In this document: one piece after another, positions 1 to 9,299 of the stretch
Position numbering within the stretch: position 1 is the first letter of the stretch
How the letters are laid out: every line of letters starts with the position of its first letter
Origin: Zea mays
Taxonomy: Eukaryota > Streptophyta > Magnoliopsida > Poales > Poaceae
Assembly: GCF_902167145.1 (NCBI RefSeq)
Contig: NC_050103.1
Span: 181,163,625-181,227,624 of the forward strand
Reading direction: 5' to 3'
Length of the DNA stretch: 64,000 nucleotides
Notes under the pieces: model-generated
The model's database searches: none
The model's input: the letters and a program-made list of their open reading frames with translations, nothing else
What the model was told of the DNA's origin: nothing
Translations under genes and position numbers: made by a program

Positions 1-1
1 G

Positions 2-1558
2 GGCGTCAAGAGATTGATGGTATATGGAGACTCTCTGGTAGTCATTAGCCAGATAAACAAAGAATGGGATTGTTCAAGTGATTCAATGGGAAAATACTGC
101 GCTGCCGTTCGAAAGCTGGAAGATAAGTTCGAGGGTCTGGAATTTCATCATGTGGAAAGGGATCGTAACACAGCAGCTGATACACTATCCAAGCTCGGAT
201 CCGGTCGAACTCAGGTCCCACCCGGAGTTTTCGTGCAAGAAATTACACGGCCGAGTATCTCAATAGACCAAACAGAAGAGTGCAACATCGTAGATCAACC
301 CGAGTCAGACTCTGATGACTGGAGGAGGCCGATCATTAAGTACATAAAGAACGAAGAAGAGCCAGACGACAAGAACTCAGCAGAGCGCATTGCCAGACAG
401 TCGGCTCACTACACACTCATTGGGGAGATATTATACAGAAGGGGTGCATCAGGGGTTCTCATGAAGTGTATTCTCCCGTCCACTGGGAAGCAACTTCTGG
501 AGGAAGTCCATGCAGGGCAATGTGGAATACATGCAGCCTCCAGAACACTAGTCGGGAAGGTCTTCAGGTCAGGGTTCTATTGGCCGACGGCGAAGAACGA
601 CGCAGCCGAATTAGTTCAGAGATGCGAAGCTTGTCAATACCTGTCAAAGCAACAGCACATGCCAGCACAGCAGCTACAGACCATACCAATAACTTGGCCT
701 TTCGCATGCTGGGGATTGGATATGATTGGACCTTTCAAGAAAGCTCAAGGAGATTATACCCACGTATTGGTGGCAATTGACAAATTCACTAAATGGATAG
801 AGTTCAAGCCCATTGCTTCTTTAACCTCTGCTAAAGCCGTGGAATTCATACAGGATATAATATTCAGATTCGGGATACCAAACAGCATCATCACTGACTT
901 AGGATCCAACTTCACCAGCTCAGAATTCTTTGACTTCTGCGAGCAAAAGAGCATTCAGATCAAATACGCATCTGTGGCGCATCCAAGAGCCAACGGGCAG
1001 GTTGAGCGAGCCAACGGAATGATATTGGAGGCACTCAGGAAAAGGGTCTTCGATAAGAATGAAAAATTCGCAGGAAAATGGATAAGAGAACTACCTTATG
1101 TCGTTTGGAGCCTGAGAACCCAACCTAGCCGAGCCTTGCATGGAAACACTCCTTTCTTCATGGTCTATGGGTCGGAGGCAGTGATACCTGCTGACCTCAA
1201 GTTTGGGGCGCCAAGATTGATCTTCGAAAGCATAGCGGAAGCTGAGGCCACCAGGCTGGAGGATATTGATATACTTGAGGAAGAACGACTGAATGCAGTA
1301 ATCCAATCAGCACGGTACCAGCAGACTCTAAGGCGCTATCACGATAAGGCTGTGCGGCAAAGGTTCTTTTCAGTAGGAGACCTCGTCCTCCGCCGAATTC
1401 TAACGGGGGAGGGACGGCACAAGCTATCACCCTTATGGGAAGGACCCTTCATAGTAGCAGAGGTCACTCGGCCCGGATCGTATCGCCTCACCCAGACGGA
1501 TGGTACAGAAGTCGGGAACTCTTGGAACATAGAGCACCTCAGAAAATTTTACCCCTAG
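2..1558 (+). CDS. Polyprotein C-terminus: RNase H end and integrase (partial)
   Basis: The reading frame is open from base 2, so the protein continues from upstream; the first ATG at 17 is not a real start. Residues 1-65 are the end of a retroviral-type RNase H, with the late catalytic aspartates visible in YGDS and NTAADTLS. Integrase follows. A zinc-binding HHCC module begins at HAGQCGIH and ends at CEACQ (about residues 170-215). The catalytic D-D-E core is seen in GLDMIGPF, ITDLGSNF and NGQVERANG (about 235-345). A C-terminal DNA-binding tail ends with EHLRKFYP before the TAG at 1556-1558. In the element this enzyme inserts the cDNA into the host chromosome. No stop or frameshift is seen in this stretch, so the visible part looks functional, but gag, protease and reverse transcriptase cannot be judged. 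Confidence 0.93.
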   Translation, partial: GVKRLMVYGDSLVVISQINKEWDCSSDSMGKYCAAVRKLEDKFEGLEFHHVERDRNTAADTLSKLGSGRTQVPPGVFVQEITRPSISIDQTEECNIVDQPESDSDDWRRPIIKYIKNEEEPDDKNSAERIARQSAHYTLIGEILYRRGASGVLMKCILPSTGKQLLEEVHAGQCGIHAASRTLVGKVFRSGFYWPTAKNDAAELVQRCEACQYLSKQQHMPAQQLQTIPITWPFACWGLDMIGPFKKAQGDYTHVLVAIDKFTKWIEFKPIASLTSAKAVEFIQDIIFRFGIPNSIITDLGSNFTSSEFFDFCEQKSIQIKYASVAHPRANGQVERANGMILEALRKRVFDKNEKFAGKWIRELPYVVWSLRTQPSRALHGNTPFFMVYGSEAVIPADLKFGAPRLIFESIAEAEATRLEDIDILEEERLNAVIQSARYQQTLRRYHDKAVRQRFFSVGDLVLRRILTGEGRHKLSPLWEGPFIVAEVTRPGSYRLTQTDGTEVGNSWNIEHLRKFYP

Positions 1559-1669
1559 CTGTATTTCAAAACAGCCGGGGCGACCATGTACTCTGTAAAG
1601 TGGAAATATGTCATCAATAAAGATAGATTTCAAAGATACTCGGTTCGTTTATGATTGACTTGCATTCTT

Positions 1670-2290
1670 ACTCGGGGTGACCACTATGCCCTACAAACGG
1701 AGCAATCGACTTAAGTCGGCAACGACTTAAGGCGGTGCAACATGCTCACGCTTACTTAACTCGGGGTGACCACTATGCCCTACAAACGGAGCAATCGACT
1801 TAAATCGGCAACGACTTAAGGCGGTGCAACATGCTCACGCTTACTTAACTCGGGGTGACCACTATGCCCTACAAACGGAGCAATCGACTTAAGTCGGCAA
1901 CGACTTAAGGCGGTGCAACATGCTCACGCTTACTTAACTCGGGGTGACCACTATGCCCTACAAACGGAGCAATCGACTTAAGTCGGCAACGACTTAAGGC
2001 GGTGCAACATGCTCACGCTTACTTAACTCGGGGTGACCACTATGCCCTACAAACGGAGCAATCGACTTAAGTCGGCAACGACTTAAGGCGGTGCAACATG
2101 CTCACACTTACTTAACTCAGGGTGACCACTATGCCCTACAAACAAGGCAATCGACTTAAGTCGGCAACGACTTAAGGCGGCGCAACATGCTCATGCTTAC
2201 TTTACCTAGGGGGACCACTATACCCTACTAACGGAGTTATCGGCTAAAAGTCATTTACGGCTTAAACCGGTATAGCATACTCGCGCTTAT
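1670..2290 (+). repeat. Tandem array, 89-bp unit, about 7 copies
   Basis: Units start at 1670, 1759, 1848, 1937, 2026, 2115 and about 2204, each beginning ACTCGGGGTGACCACTATGC. The first five are almost identical, the sixth has a few changes and the seventh is clearly diverged, so the array was expanded from its left side. Each unit holds the short inverted pair CGACTTAAGTCG. It lies just after the integrase stop codon, and downstream of the reverse-strand gene that ends at 2473. Confidence 0.95.
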
Positions 2291-2472
2291 GCAGTTCAGG
2301 GGATGATTTCCATATCCCACAAACAAACTTCATAATCATCATGTAGCGTTACCACAAATTCGAAATTCGGATACAATAAGAAAATGATGATGTCATTTGA
2401 ATGATAAGCCGATAACCTCTAGCGAGTACTTGATCATGCTAACTGCGCGCTCAGAGCACGCGAACTGTTTCT

Positions 2473-5400
2473 CTATTTTCCAATGTCTTTCTCAGGAACG
2501 ACTGATGAAGAAGGGTGATTCGAAGAATCGGGGGCGGCATGCACATCAGCTTTTATATCTTCAGGAACTACCACTCCGGGTCTTCTCATCAAGATTCGCC
2601 CCGCTCGAATAGCCTTGTCCATGGCTTTATCGCGCTGGGCTTTGAGAGTAGCAGCAGTCTCTTCAGCGGTTTTAGCGGCCAGCTGAGCAGTTTCTAACTC
2701 CTGGGCAATGGTTTTCTTGGAAGCTCGGAGTTCCTTGATGGTGGCATCCTTCGCTGATATCAATTGCTTAAGGCGGGTCACTTCGTCCACAGATTCTTGT
2801 AGCCTACAACGCTGATTGTCCAGTTCCTCCATTGTAAAGCGGTGGCTCCTCTCCAAGATGGTTAGCGAGTTGTTAGAATCTCGATACAATCTGTCCAGAT
2901 TGTCGCGAGAAGCGGCAAGGACGCGTTTTTCTTCCTACAAGCAAAAAATCAACTCATTCAGAATCCAAGAGCATGATAAGGCGAAGCATGGTTTCGTAAG
3001 TTACCTTTTCGGAGTCAAGCCGAGCATGAAGAGAAGAACTCAGAGCGTTGGCATCATCCAAAGCAGCAGAAACCTGATTCAGTTCAGTCTGGCTCTGAAG
3101 ATACTTATCCTCGAAGTCAGCACACCGTTGAGCCATTTCAGCTTGATCTCGAGAATGTTTTTCCTCAAGAACTGCGATCTGCCGAGTCATTCCTATCAAG
3201 AGATAATCAAATGAAGTGAGGTCAGAAGGTAAAACAATCCACGAGCAAGGGTAAGGAAGAAGAAGAAAGGGCACTAACCAGCATTAGTTGCCTCCAACTC
3301 GGATACACGACGACGAAGCAACACTGGATTCCAACGCTCGAGAGATGAAGCCACTTCTGGGGTGGAAGCACCCTGTGATTTCAGTTGACTGGCCAATCCA
3401 TTCACCAAAGCCTGACGAGAAGAACAGATGAGCATAATGACAGCAATTCATGCAACATAAAGATCAAACTAAAGCACAGCACAGCACCTGGAGGTTGGAA
3501 AAGAACGAAGGGATCCCCAAGTCAGGAGAAATCAGCTGATAATCAGGTGTCAGACCACCACCCGAAGCAGTTTGCAGTAGACCAGCAGGAACGAGCTCAG
3601 TACATTCAGCAGAGCCTAATGCCAGACCAGTGGGGATGCTGCCCTCTAAAGCGACCCCCTGATCTGGAGTTTGAGCCACCACCATGCCGCCAGAGTGTGG
3701 AGGTGAACCCACGTGAACGTCCATAGAAGTGCAGGAAGGAGACCCTGCTCGGGCACCCTCGGGGGCTGGGTCACAGTCGGCGCTGCCCACCTGAGCCGGA
3801 TCATCCCCGGCAACACCCTCGGGGGCTGGGCAGTGGCCTACACTCTTCACCCGAGCTAAGTCACTCCCGACGACATCCTCGGGGGCTGGGCATATATCAG
3901 CGCCATTCTTGGGACCCAGGCTCTCTGCCGTGACCACCTCTAAGGTTGACGGGCCTTCAGCTACTTCCATGGGATCAGAACGATCCAGGTCAGCATCCCG
4001 ACCCTCGAGACCATGCTCTAAGGTCGACGAGGCACGGGATGACCTCAACCCAGCATCTGGCACGGCTGCACAAGTTTCTGTCGCATCAGCATCTGCAGGC
4101 TCCGATAGCAAGTCTTCTGGGACCATATCCTCTAGAGTTTTATCAAAGTCGGCCATGGACAGCTCTTGCAAGCCAATAAGGGCAGACAAAGCAGGAGAAG
4201 GAACTCCACTACTTCCACCGCTAGCAATGAATTGCTGACTGTTTTTCCGAGTTAAAGGAATTTCATCTTCTTCCTCTTCATCCTCTACAGTGGCAACACA
4301 AGCAGCACTCCCACTAGGATCACCAACAGTTTGGGCACACCCATTGGGATCAACGACAGTTTGGGCACACCCATTGGGATCAACGACAGTTTGGGCACAC
4401 CCATTGGGTTCAGTATCAGTAAGACCAATAACAGGCACTTCTTCAGCAGCAGGAACTAAAATGCCGGCGTCCTCATCGAAACTGGATACTCGCCGGAGGC
4501 GTCTTCTCTTTTTCTTTTGCTCATCAGCAGAAGGCTCGGGACGACTAGCTCGGCTAGGGCGCCTCGGACGAGTGCTGACAGTTTTTGAGACATCCAAAGT
4601 TGTATCAACCTCTGGAAGGGGCACCACTGCCAAGGTACCAACAGGAGCAGCATCGGACGAATCCTCAGCTAATAGATCAAGCATATCATTTATGTCAGCA
4701 TCACTGGGATTCAGAGGCACTTCAAAATAAACCTGCCGTTCATCATCAGAAATCGCCCCGAGCGAAACAACTAAAGAATTGACTTCCTCAGCAGAGGGTC
4801 GCACTCTAAGGCCCAAATTGCTGTCAGTCACAGGCGGATTTGACACAAAAAGGGTGAAATCTTTGGGAGGAGGCAGGTTCCAAGCCGAGTATGCCACTGG
4901 AGCACCAACATTCGAAACTTTACCTCTGAGGATCATTTCAAGTCGGCTTACCAAATCAACAGAAGGAATTCTCCTATTGGTAACTCGGGTTGAGTCGGCC
5001 AGCCCTCGGTAAAGATATGCCGGATAGGCCCTGTCTTTCAGCGGCTGAATGTTTTTGAAAACGAAATCTGTGACCACAGCTTCGGCAGTCAGACCTTTCT
5101 CTTTCAGTAATCCGATTTCAGTAAGCAACACACCCGCCTCGGCCACTTCTTGATCCGTGGGAGACTCAGTCCAACTCAGAGTACGAACATCTGGCTGTCT
5201 TCCTGAGCGGGGAGGGAGAGAATTTCCATAATTATCAATTATAAACCACTCCAGACGCCAACCTTTAATGCTGTCCTTGAGGGGTATCTCGAGATACTCG
5301 GTCTTCCGTCCACGGTGCATTTCCAAACTAGCACCTCCAACCAGCTGATGTTGCCCCCCGGCCATCCCAGGGCGACAATGGTACAGATACTTCCACAAAC

Positions 5401-5791
5401 CAAAATGCGGCAGCACACCGAGGTAGGCTTCGCATAGGTGGACGAAGATGGAGATTTGGAGAATAGAATTAGGGTTCAAATGGGTCAAGTTGATATGATA
5501 AAAGTCAAGAAGGCCACGGAAAAAAGGAGAGATTGGAAGGCCGAGGCCGCGGAGAAGGAAAGGAGCGTAAACTACTGATTCGTGGGTATCTTCGGTTGGG
5601 ACAGTAGTCCCGTGGCAAACTCGCCAAGAGCAGAGTTCCCGCGGAGGGAGAACCCCGATGGAGACAAGACGGAGAAGCTCATCTTCGGAAATTACGGACA
5701 TGTGGTTACCTGCGAAAGGTAACTGACTGTTGGGGTCGATTGGGGGGATCACCGCAGCAGACGAGCTCGCAGTTTTCCTCTTGGGCGCCAT
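2473..5791 (-). CDS. Reverse-strand spliced gene inside Grande; putative gypsy-type transposon domain plus coiled coil
   Basis: Four exons on the minus strand read through as one frame of 1028 codons: 5791-3488, 3411-3279, 3192-3005 and 2934-2473. The introns are 76, 86 and 70 nt with GT-AG ends (donors GTGCTG, GTTAGT, GTAACT; acceptors TCAG, ATAG, GTAG), and phases match at every join. The start chosen is MAPKRKTASS at 5791, the first strong methionine after the TATA-like box; an upstream ATG at 5833 is in frame. Residues about 20-260 resemble the plant 'putative gypsy type transposon' domain (Pfam Transposase_28 type), with PPRELCSWRV, LLDFYHINLTHL and GMAGGQ. The middle is acidic and Ser/Pro-rich, with a basic KKKRRRLRR run (a possible nuclear signal) and three DPNGCAQTV repeats. 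The last about 250 residues are heptad-rich coiled coil. Function is unknown; such extra ORFs are known in Tat-lineage elements. Splicing is inferred from sequence only. Confidence 0.8.
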
Positions 5792-5927
5792 CTTGCTTCT
5801 CACTGGCGAAACAGAGTAGGAGGCGAGTAGCAAAGAAGATTCAGATGCGGAAATGCAAGAACTAGGGCACGGAAAGCAAAGGCGGCTAAAAGCGCGACTC
5901 TTAAGGGATATTCTTGAGCCAGATACC

Positions 5928-5937
5928 CTTTTAAAAG
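5928..5937 (-). promoter_or_regulatory. TATA-like box for the reverse-strand gene
   Basis: On the minus strand the sequence CTTTTAAAAGGG lies about 140 bases upstream of the ATG at 5791. The position suits a core promoter separate from the LTR. This is inference from motif and distance. Confidence 0.4.
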
Positions 5938-6071
5938 TGCCCAGTCATCACCCGGCGGTCATCTCCGAAATTCCAGCATGCCACGTAGATATCTGACAGT
6001 TATTTCCAAGAGAGCCGACGTGCCACCTCATCACTCGGTTATTTTCCTCAAAATAACTTGTAAAGCTGGCT

Positions 6072-6812
6072 ATCATTCGGCGTTACCTCTAAAACGCCGA
6101 CAACGTGTTCAATCGCTCGGCATTACTTCTAAAATGCCGATGCCGACCTTCAATCACTCGGCGTTACCTCTAAAATGCCGACCACGTGTTCAATCGCTCG
6201 GCATTACTTCTAAAATGCCGATGCCGACCTTCAATCACTCGGCGTTACCTCTAAAAACGCCGACCACGTGTTCAATCGCTCGGCATTACTTCTAAAATGC
6301 CGATGCCGACCTTCAATCACTCGGCGTTACCTCTAAAATGCCGACCACGTGTTCAATCGCTCGGCATTGCTTCTAAAATGCCGATGCCGACCTTCAATCA
6401 CTCGGCGTTACCTCTAAAAACGCCGACCACGTGTTCAATCGCTCGGCATTACTTCTAAAATGCCGATACCGACCTTCAATCACTCGGCGTCGCCTCTAAA
6501 ACGCCGACCACGTGTTCAATCGCTCGACATTACTTCTACAATGCCGATGCCGACCTTCACTCACTCGGCATTGCTTCTAAAACGCCGACCACGTGTTCAA
6601 TCGCTCGGCATTACTTCTAAAATACCGACGCCGACCTTCAATCACTCGGCATTGTTTCTAAAACGCTGACCCTGTATTCTGTCGCTCGGCATTACTTCTA
6701 AAATGCCGATGCCGACTTTCTATCATTCGGCATTGCCTCTAAAACGCGGATCTTGTGTTCGATTGCTTGGTGTTACTTCTAAAACGCCGATGACAACCTA
6801 CACATCGCTCGG
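6072..6812 (+). repeat. Tandem array, 81-82-bp dimeric unit with CACGTG
   Basis: About nine copies of a unit made of two related halves of about 40 bp: one with TCGGCGTTACCTCTAAAA and ACCACGTGTTCAATCG, the other with TCGGCATTACTTCTAAAATG. Several units carry the palindrome CACGTG. The copies at the right end (after about 6660) are degenerate. The array lies upstream of the 5791 gene in that gene's own direction. Confidence 0.92.
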
Positions 6813-7059
6813 CGTTGTTTCTACTACATTAAAAGAATCGGTTCAACATTCAGGGAAAGCAACGACAAGTCATCGAAAAGGGGGGATCAACGATAGTTCT
6901 TCATTAAAGGGAAGTTAACGAGTTTACAAACCAACTCTTCATGAGTTGGTACCTCCCTACTTCTACTCTACATTATTACTACTACTAAACTACACTAATT
7001 ACTACTACATTATTCTAACTATACTAAACTATACTAACATCTAAGAAGACCAGTGGCGT

Positions 7060-7491
7060 CTAGCCACTGGCCCTGCCCCTGCCGCCGCCGCCCTTGGTGC
7101 TGCCCTTGCTGCTGCCACCCTTGGTGCTATCCCTGCTGCCGTCGCCGCCGCCCCTGCCACTGCCGCTGCCGTCACCGTCGCCGTCATCGTCGTCGTCGTC
7201 ATCGTCGTCGTCGCCTTCACCCTCGTCGCCAACGTCCGAGTCCTCCTCATCCGAGGAGTACTCCGACTCATCCGAGCCTTCGAGCCCGGAGCGCTCGACG
7301 GCCCGGATGTACGTCCAGACCTCCGCGGCTATCCCCTGGGAGTCGTCCGAGTCATCGGACGACGCCGGGGGAGAGACGGGGGCTGGGGATCCCTCGGACT
7401 CAGAGGAGAACTCCTCCTCTGAGTATTCCGAGTCACCGAACTCGTCCGACGGAGGAGTCGGCTCGCGCTTGCGCTTAGTGCCCTTGCCCAT
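7060..7491 (-). CDS. Small acidic Ser/Asp/Gly-rich reverse-strand ORF in Grande
   Basis: Starting at the ATG at 7491 this encodes 144 residues. It begins with a basic MGKGTKRKRE, then a long acidic Ser/Glu/Asp region ending in an uninterrupted run of about ten aspartates, then a Gly/Ser/Lys/Arg-rich tail. I do not recognise a family. The acidic run comes from a GTC/GTCATC trinucleotide tract (about 7150-7215), so part of the ORF may be repeat expansion. A TATAAATA box lies on the same strand 81-89 bases upstream, which favours a real transcript. An in-frame ATG at 7566 would add 25 hydrophobic residues but lies only a few bases past the TATA box. A spliced link to other exons cannot be excluded. 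Confidence 0.5.
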   Translation of the reverse strand: MGKGTKRKREPTPPSDEFGDSEYSEEEFSSESEGSPAPVSPPASSDDSDDSQGIAAEVWTYIRAVERSGLEGSDESEYSSDEEDSDVGDEGEGDDDDDDDDDDGDGDGSGSGRGGGDGSRDSTKGGSSKGSTKGGGGRGRASG

Positions 7492-7571
7492 GGTGGAAGC
7501 AGACAGAAGGGAGGAGAAGAAGGCAGTAAGTAACAGCGAAGAGATGTGAAAAAACCAGAGAAGCAAAGGCG

Positions 7572-7580
7572 TTATTTATA
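7572..7580 (-). promoter_or_regulatory. TATA box on the minus strand upstream of the acidic ORF
   Basis: The minus strand reads CCTCTATAAATAACGC, a near-consensus plant TATA box, 81-89 bases before the ATG at 7491. It points away from the element's own LTR promoter. Confidence 0.5.
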
Positions 7581-7591
7581 GAGGGGAAAGC

Positions 7592-8205
7592 AACCGCTCA
7601 CTTCCAACCGCGGTCACTGAACAGTCGCAAAGCATTCAATAAGCACTCCCACCCATCTGAAGACACGTCAGACAGCGGACGCCGTTTCATGCATCACTAC
7701 ACCCATTGGGACTCCAGTCAACAGCGCAAAGGATATGATTACACTAGCCGTCCCATCGCATTACTACTCAGAGGCAACCGACTAAAACACTCAGCGTACC
7801 AAGCCGTCCCTTGCCCACACCCATTGGGGGGGGACGCCCAGGAATTATCAGTATATTTTTCAAAACGGTCACATCCGTGCAGGGCACGCAGTGAATACCT
7901 CGAGACAAAAATGAGATATCAACAAGAGTTAGAGGGAAGCCAAATATAGCCAGTAGAGTGCAAAATATGGTCGACAGAAATGGCTTGAAGACTAGACAGA
8001 GAACGTCCATCAAATGTCTAATCAGTCACAGAGCAAATAAATTACACTACCTAGTGAGATATGGATGGATTGCGAACTCGGCTGCAAAAGACAAAATACA
8101 TGCTGACCTCTGAAGCATAATATTGATGACATAGCGCGGATGACATCATGCCAATTTTTTACAAGCAGAAAGGATAATTTTCAGCAAAAGGACACAGAAG
8201 GAAGA
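7592..8205. other. Grande 3' untranslated stretch without a recognised gene
   Basis: No coding region is supported here. The only visible structure is recurrence of CACCCATTGGG (near 7700 and 7812), which appears again in the hairpin modules just downstream. Confidence 0.5.
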
Positions 8206-8614
8206 CCTTCGAGTGGATTATCCTCAAAAATCCACTTGAAGGTCGGGGGCTACACCCATTGGGTGCACCTTCGGTGCACCCCATGGATTATCATTCTAAA
8301 TCAATATAGTGCCGACCTCTAAGGCGTGGAACAAGATTGGAAAGATCAATCCTCAACTGAGATGCAGGAACGCGAATGGAGATAATCTTCTAAAATCTAC
8401 TCAAAGGTCGGGGGCTACACCCATTGGGTGCACCTCCGGTGCACCCAATGAAGTCCAGAATCTTACAATCCAAAATGCTGATTTCTAAGGCACAGGCACA
8501 AAACTAAACTTTGGTCGAACAAGTGATCAGAGCAAGAGAAAACAGCAGGGAGTCATTTTTGGACCTTGGATCTTTGAGTTGATTACCTCCAAATCAACCC
8601 AAAGATCGGGGGCT
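8206..8614 (+). repeat. Three hairpin plus polypurine-like modules before the 3' LTR
   Basis: The string GGTCGGGGGCT or GATCGGGGGCT occurs at about 8241, 8407 and 8604. The last directly abuts the LTR at 8615 and should be the working polypurine tract. Upstream of the first and third copies is a near-perfect stem: GACCTTCGAGTGGAT pairs with ATCCACTTGAAGGTC, and GATCTTTGAGTTGATT pairs with AATCAACCCAAAGATC. The second copy has a weaker stem. After copies one and two comes another inverted repeat, GGTGCACC/GGTGCACC, extended in copy two to CATTGGGTGCACC on both arms. Confidence 0.75.
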
Positions 8615-9242
8615 TGTGGGAGATAGATATCCCCCGGGTCCACTAAAAGAGTAAAGGACCTCACGAAAGGCCCAAGGGCCCAATAAATCGTAAGGTCATT
8701 CTTTCGTGGGCCTGGGGAGAAACAACCGGCAAAGCAGAACGACATGAGGCTGGATTGGTGCAAACCCGGACGGCCCACAGCGTCGAGCGAATGGCTGCAA
8801 CAGAGATCCGACTTTCCCGCGCTGGAGTCTCCATGCAACGAAGCCATGCGAGGATAAGTCGGCGAGGGTTACGTAGGGATAATCTCAAGAGCTTCACTAT
8901 CTTTTAGCTACTTGTTGTTATCTTACCCACGTGTACTGCCCCACGGTCGAGTATATAAGGCCTAGGGGGCACCCCTTCAGAACGATCGACCCTATCCTAC
9001 TTAGCCACCCACGTAAACTCTCTGTGCCTTCAACCCAGAGAGCCCTCTTGTAACCACAGCCGAATTCTCATCAGGACGTAGGGTGTTACGCATCTCTAAG
9101 CGGCCCGAACCTGTAAATCTTGTTCACTGTCTTTCGTGCGATCGGCACGAACCATTTTGCTACAGTCGTTGACACCGTCCTACTCCTAGAAAACACCTTG
9201 AGGGGCAACCCCGGGTGTGCGGTCGGACCCAAAACACCGACA
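8615..9242 (+). repeat. Grande 3' LTR (628 bp)
   Basis: It begins TGTGGGAGATAGATATCC right after the polypurine tract and ends ACACCGACA at 9242. TATATAAG at 8952-8959 is the TATA box. Sequence after 9242 belongs to a different element read on the other strand, so the boundary is firm on that side. Confidence 0.85.
8952..8959 (+). promoter_or_regulatory. TATA box of the Grande LTR
   Basis: TATATAAG, about 340 bases into the LTR, followed by a plausible transcript start and R region. Confidence 0.6.
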
Positions 9243-9299
9243 CTACCTAAGACTGAGACATCTGACTTAAGAATTATTACAAACTCCGACGCTAACGAT

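Larger units (their letters stand above)
1..9242 (+). mobile_element. Grande-type Ty3/gypsy retrotransposon, 3' part
   Basis: The window opens inside pol and runs to the end of the 3' LTR at 9242; the 5' LTR, gag and most of pol lie upstream of the window. In order it holds RNase H and integrase (2-1558), an 89-bp tandem array, a reverse-strand spliced gene (5791-2473), an 81-bp tandem array, a second reverse-strand acidic ORF (7491-7060), duplicated hairpin/polypurine modules and the 3' LTR. A huge 3' region with two tandem arrays and a reverse-strand gene is what I remember of maize/teosinte Grande (Tat lineage); the family name is by memory. It interrupts a minus-strand Tekay-like element at 9242/9243; the 5 bases after the LTR, CTACC, are the expected target duplication, whose partner is outside the window. 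Confidence 0.8.

Noticed and set aside
4290..4730. 146-aa plus-strand ORF with repeated TTVWAHPLG units
   Set aside because: It is the complement of the DPNGCAQTV repeats in the Grande reverse gene. Only the minus frame continues through the exons.
7053..7549. Plus-strand ORFs over the acidic reverse ORF
   Set aside because: Pure complements of a trinucleotide-like tract (Pro/Leu/Ser or Arg/Cys/His runs), with no start context or promoter on that strand. The minus frame has a TATA box.
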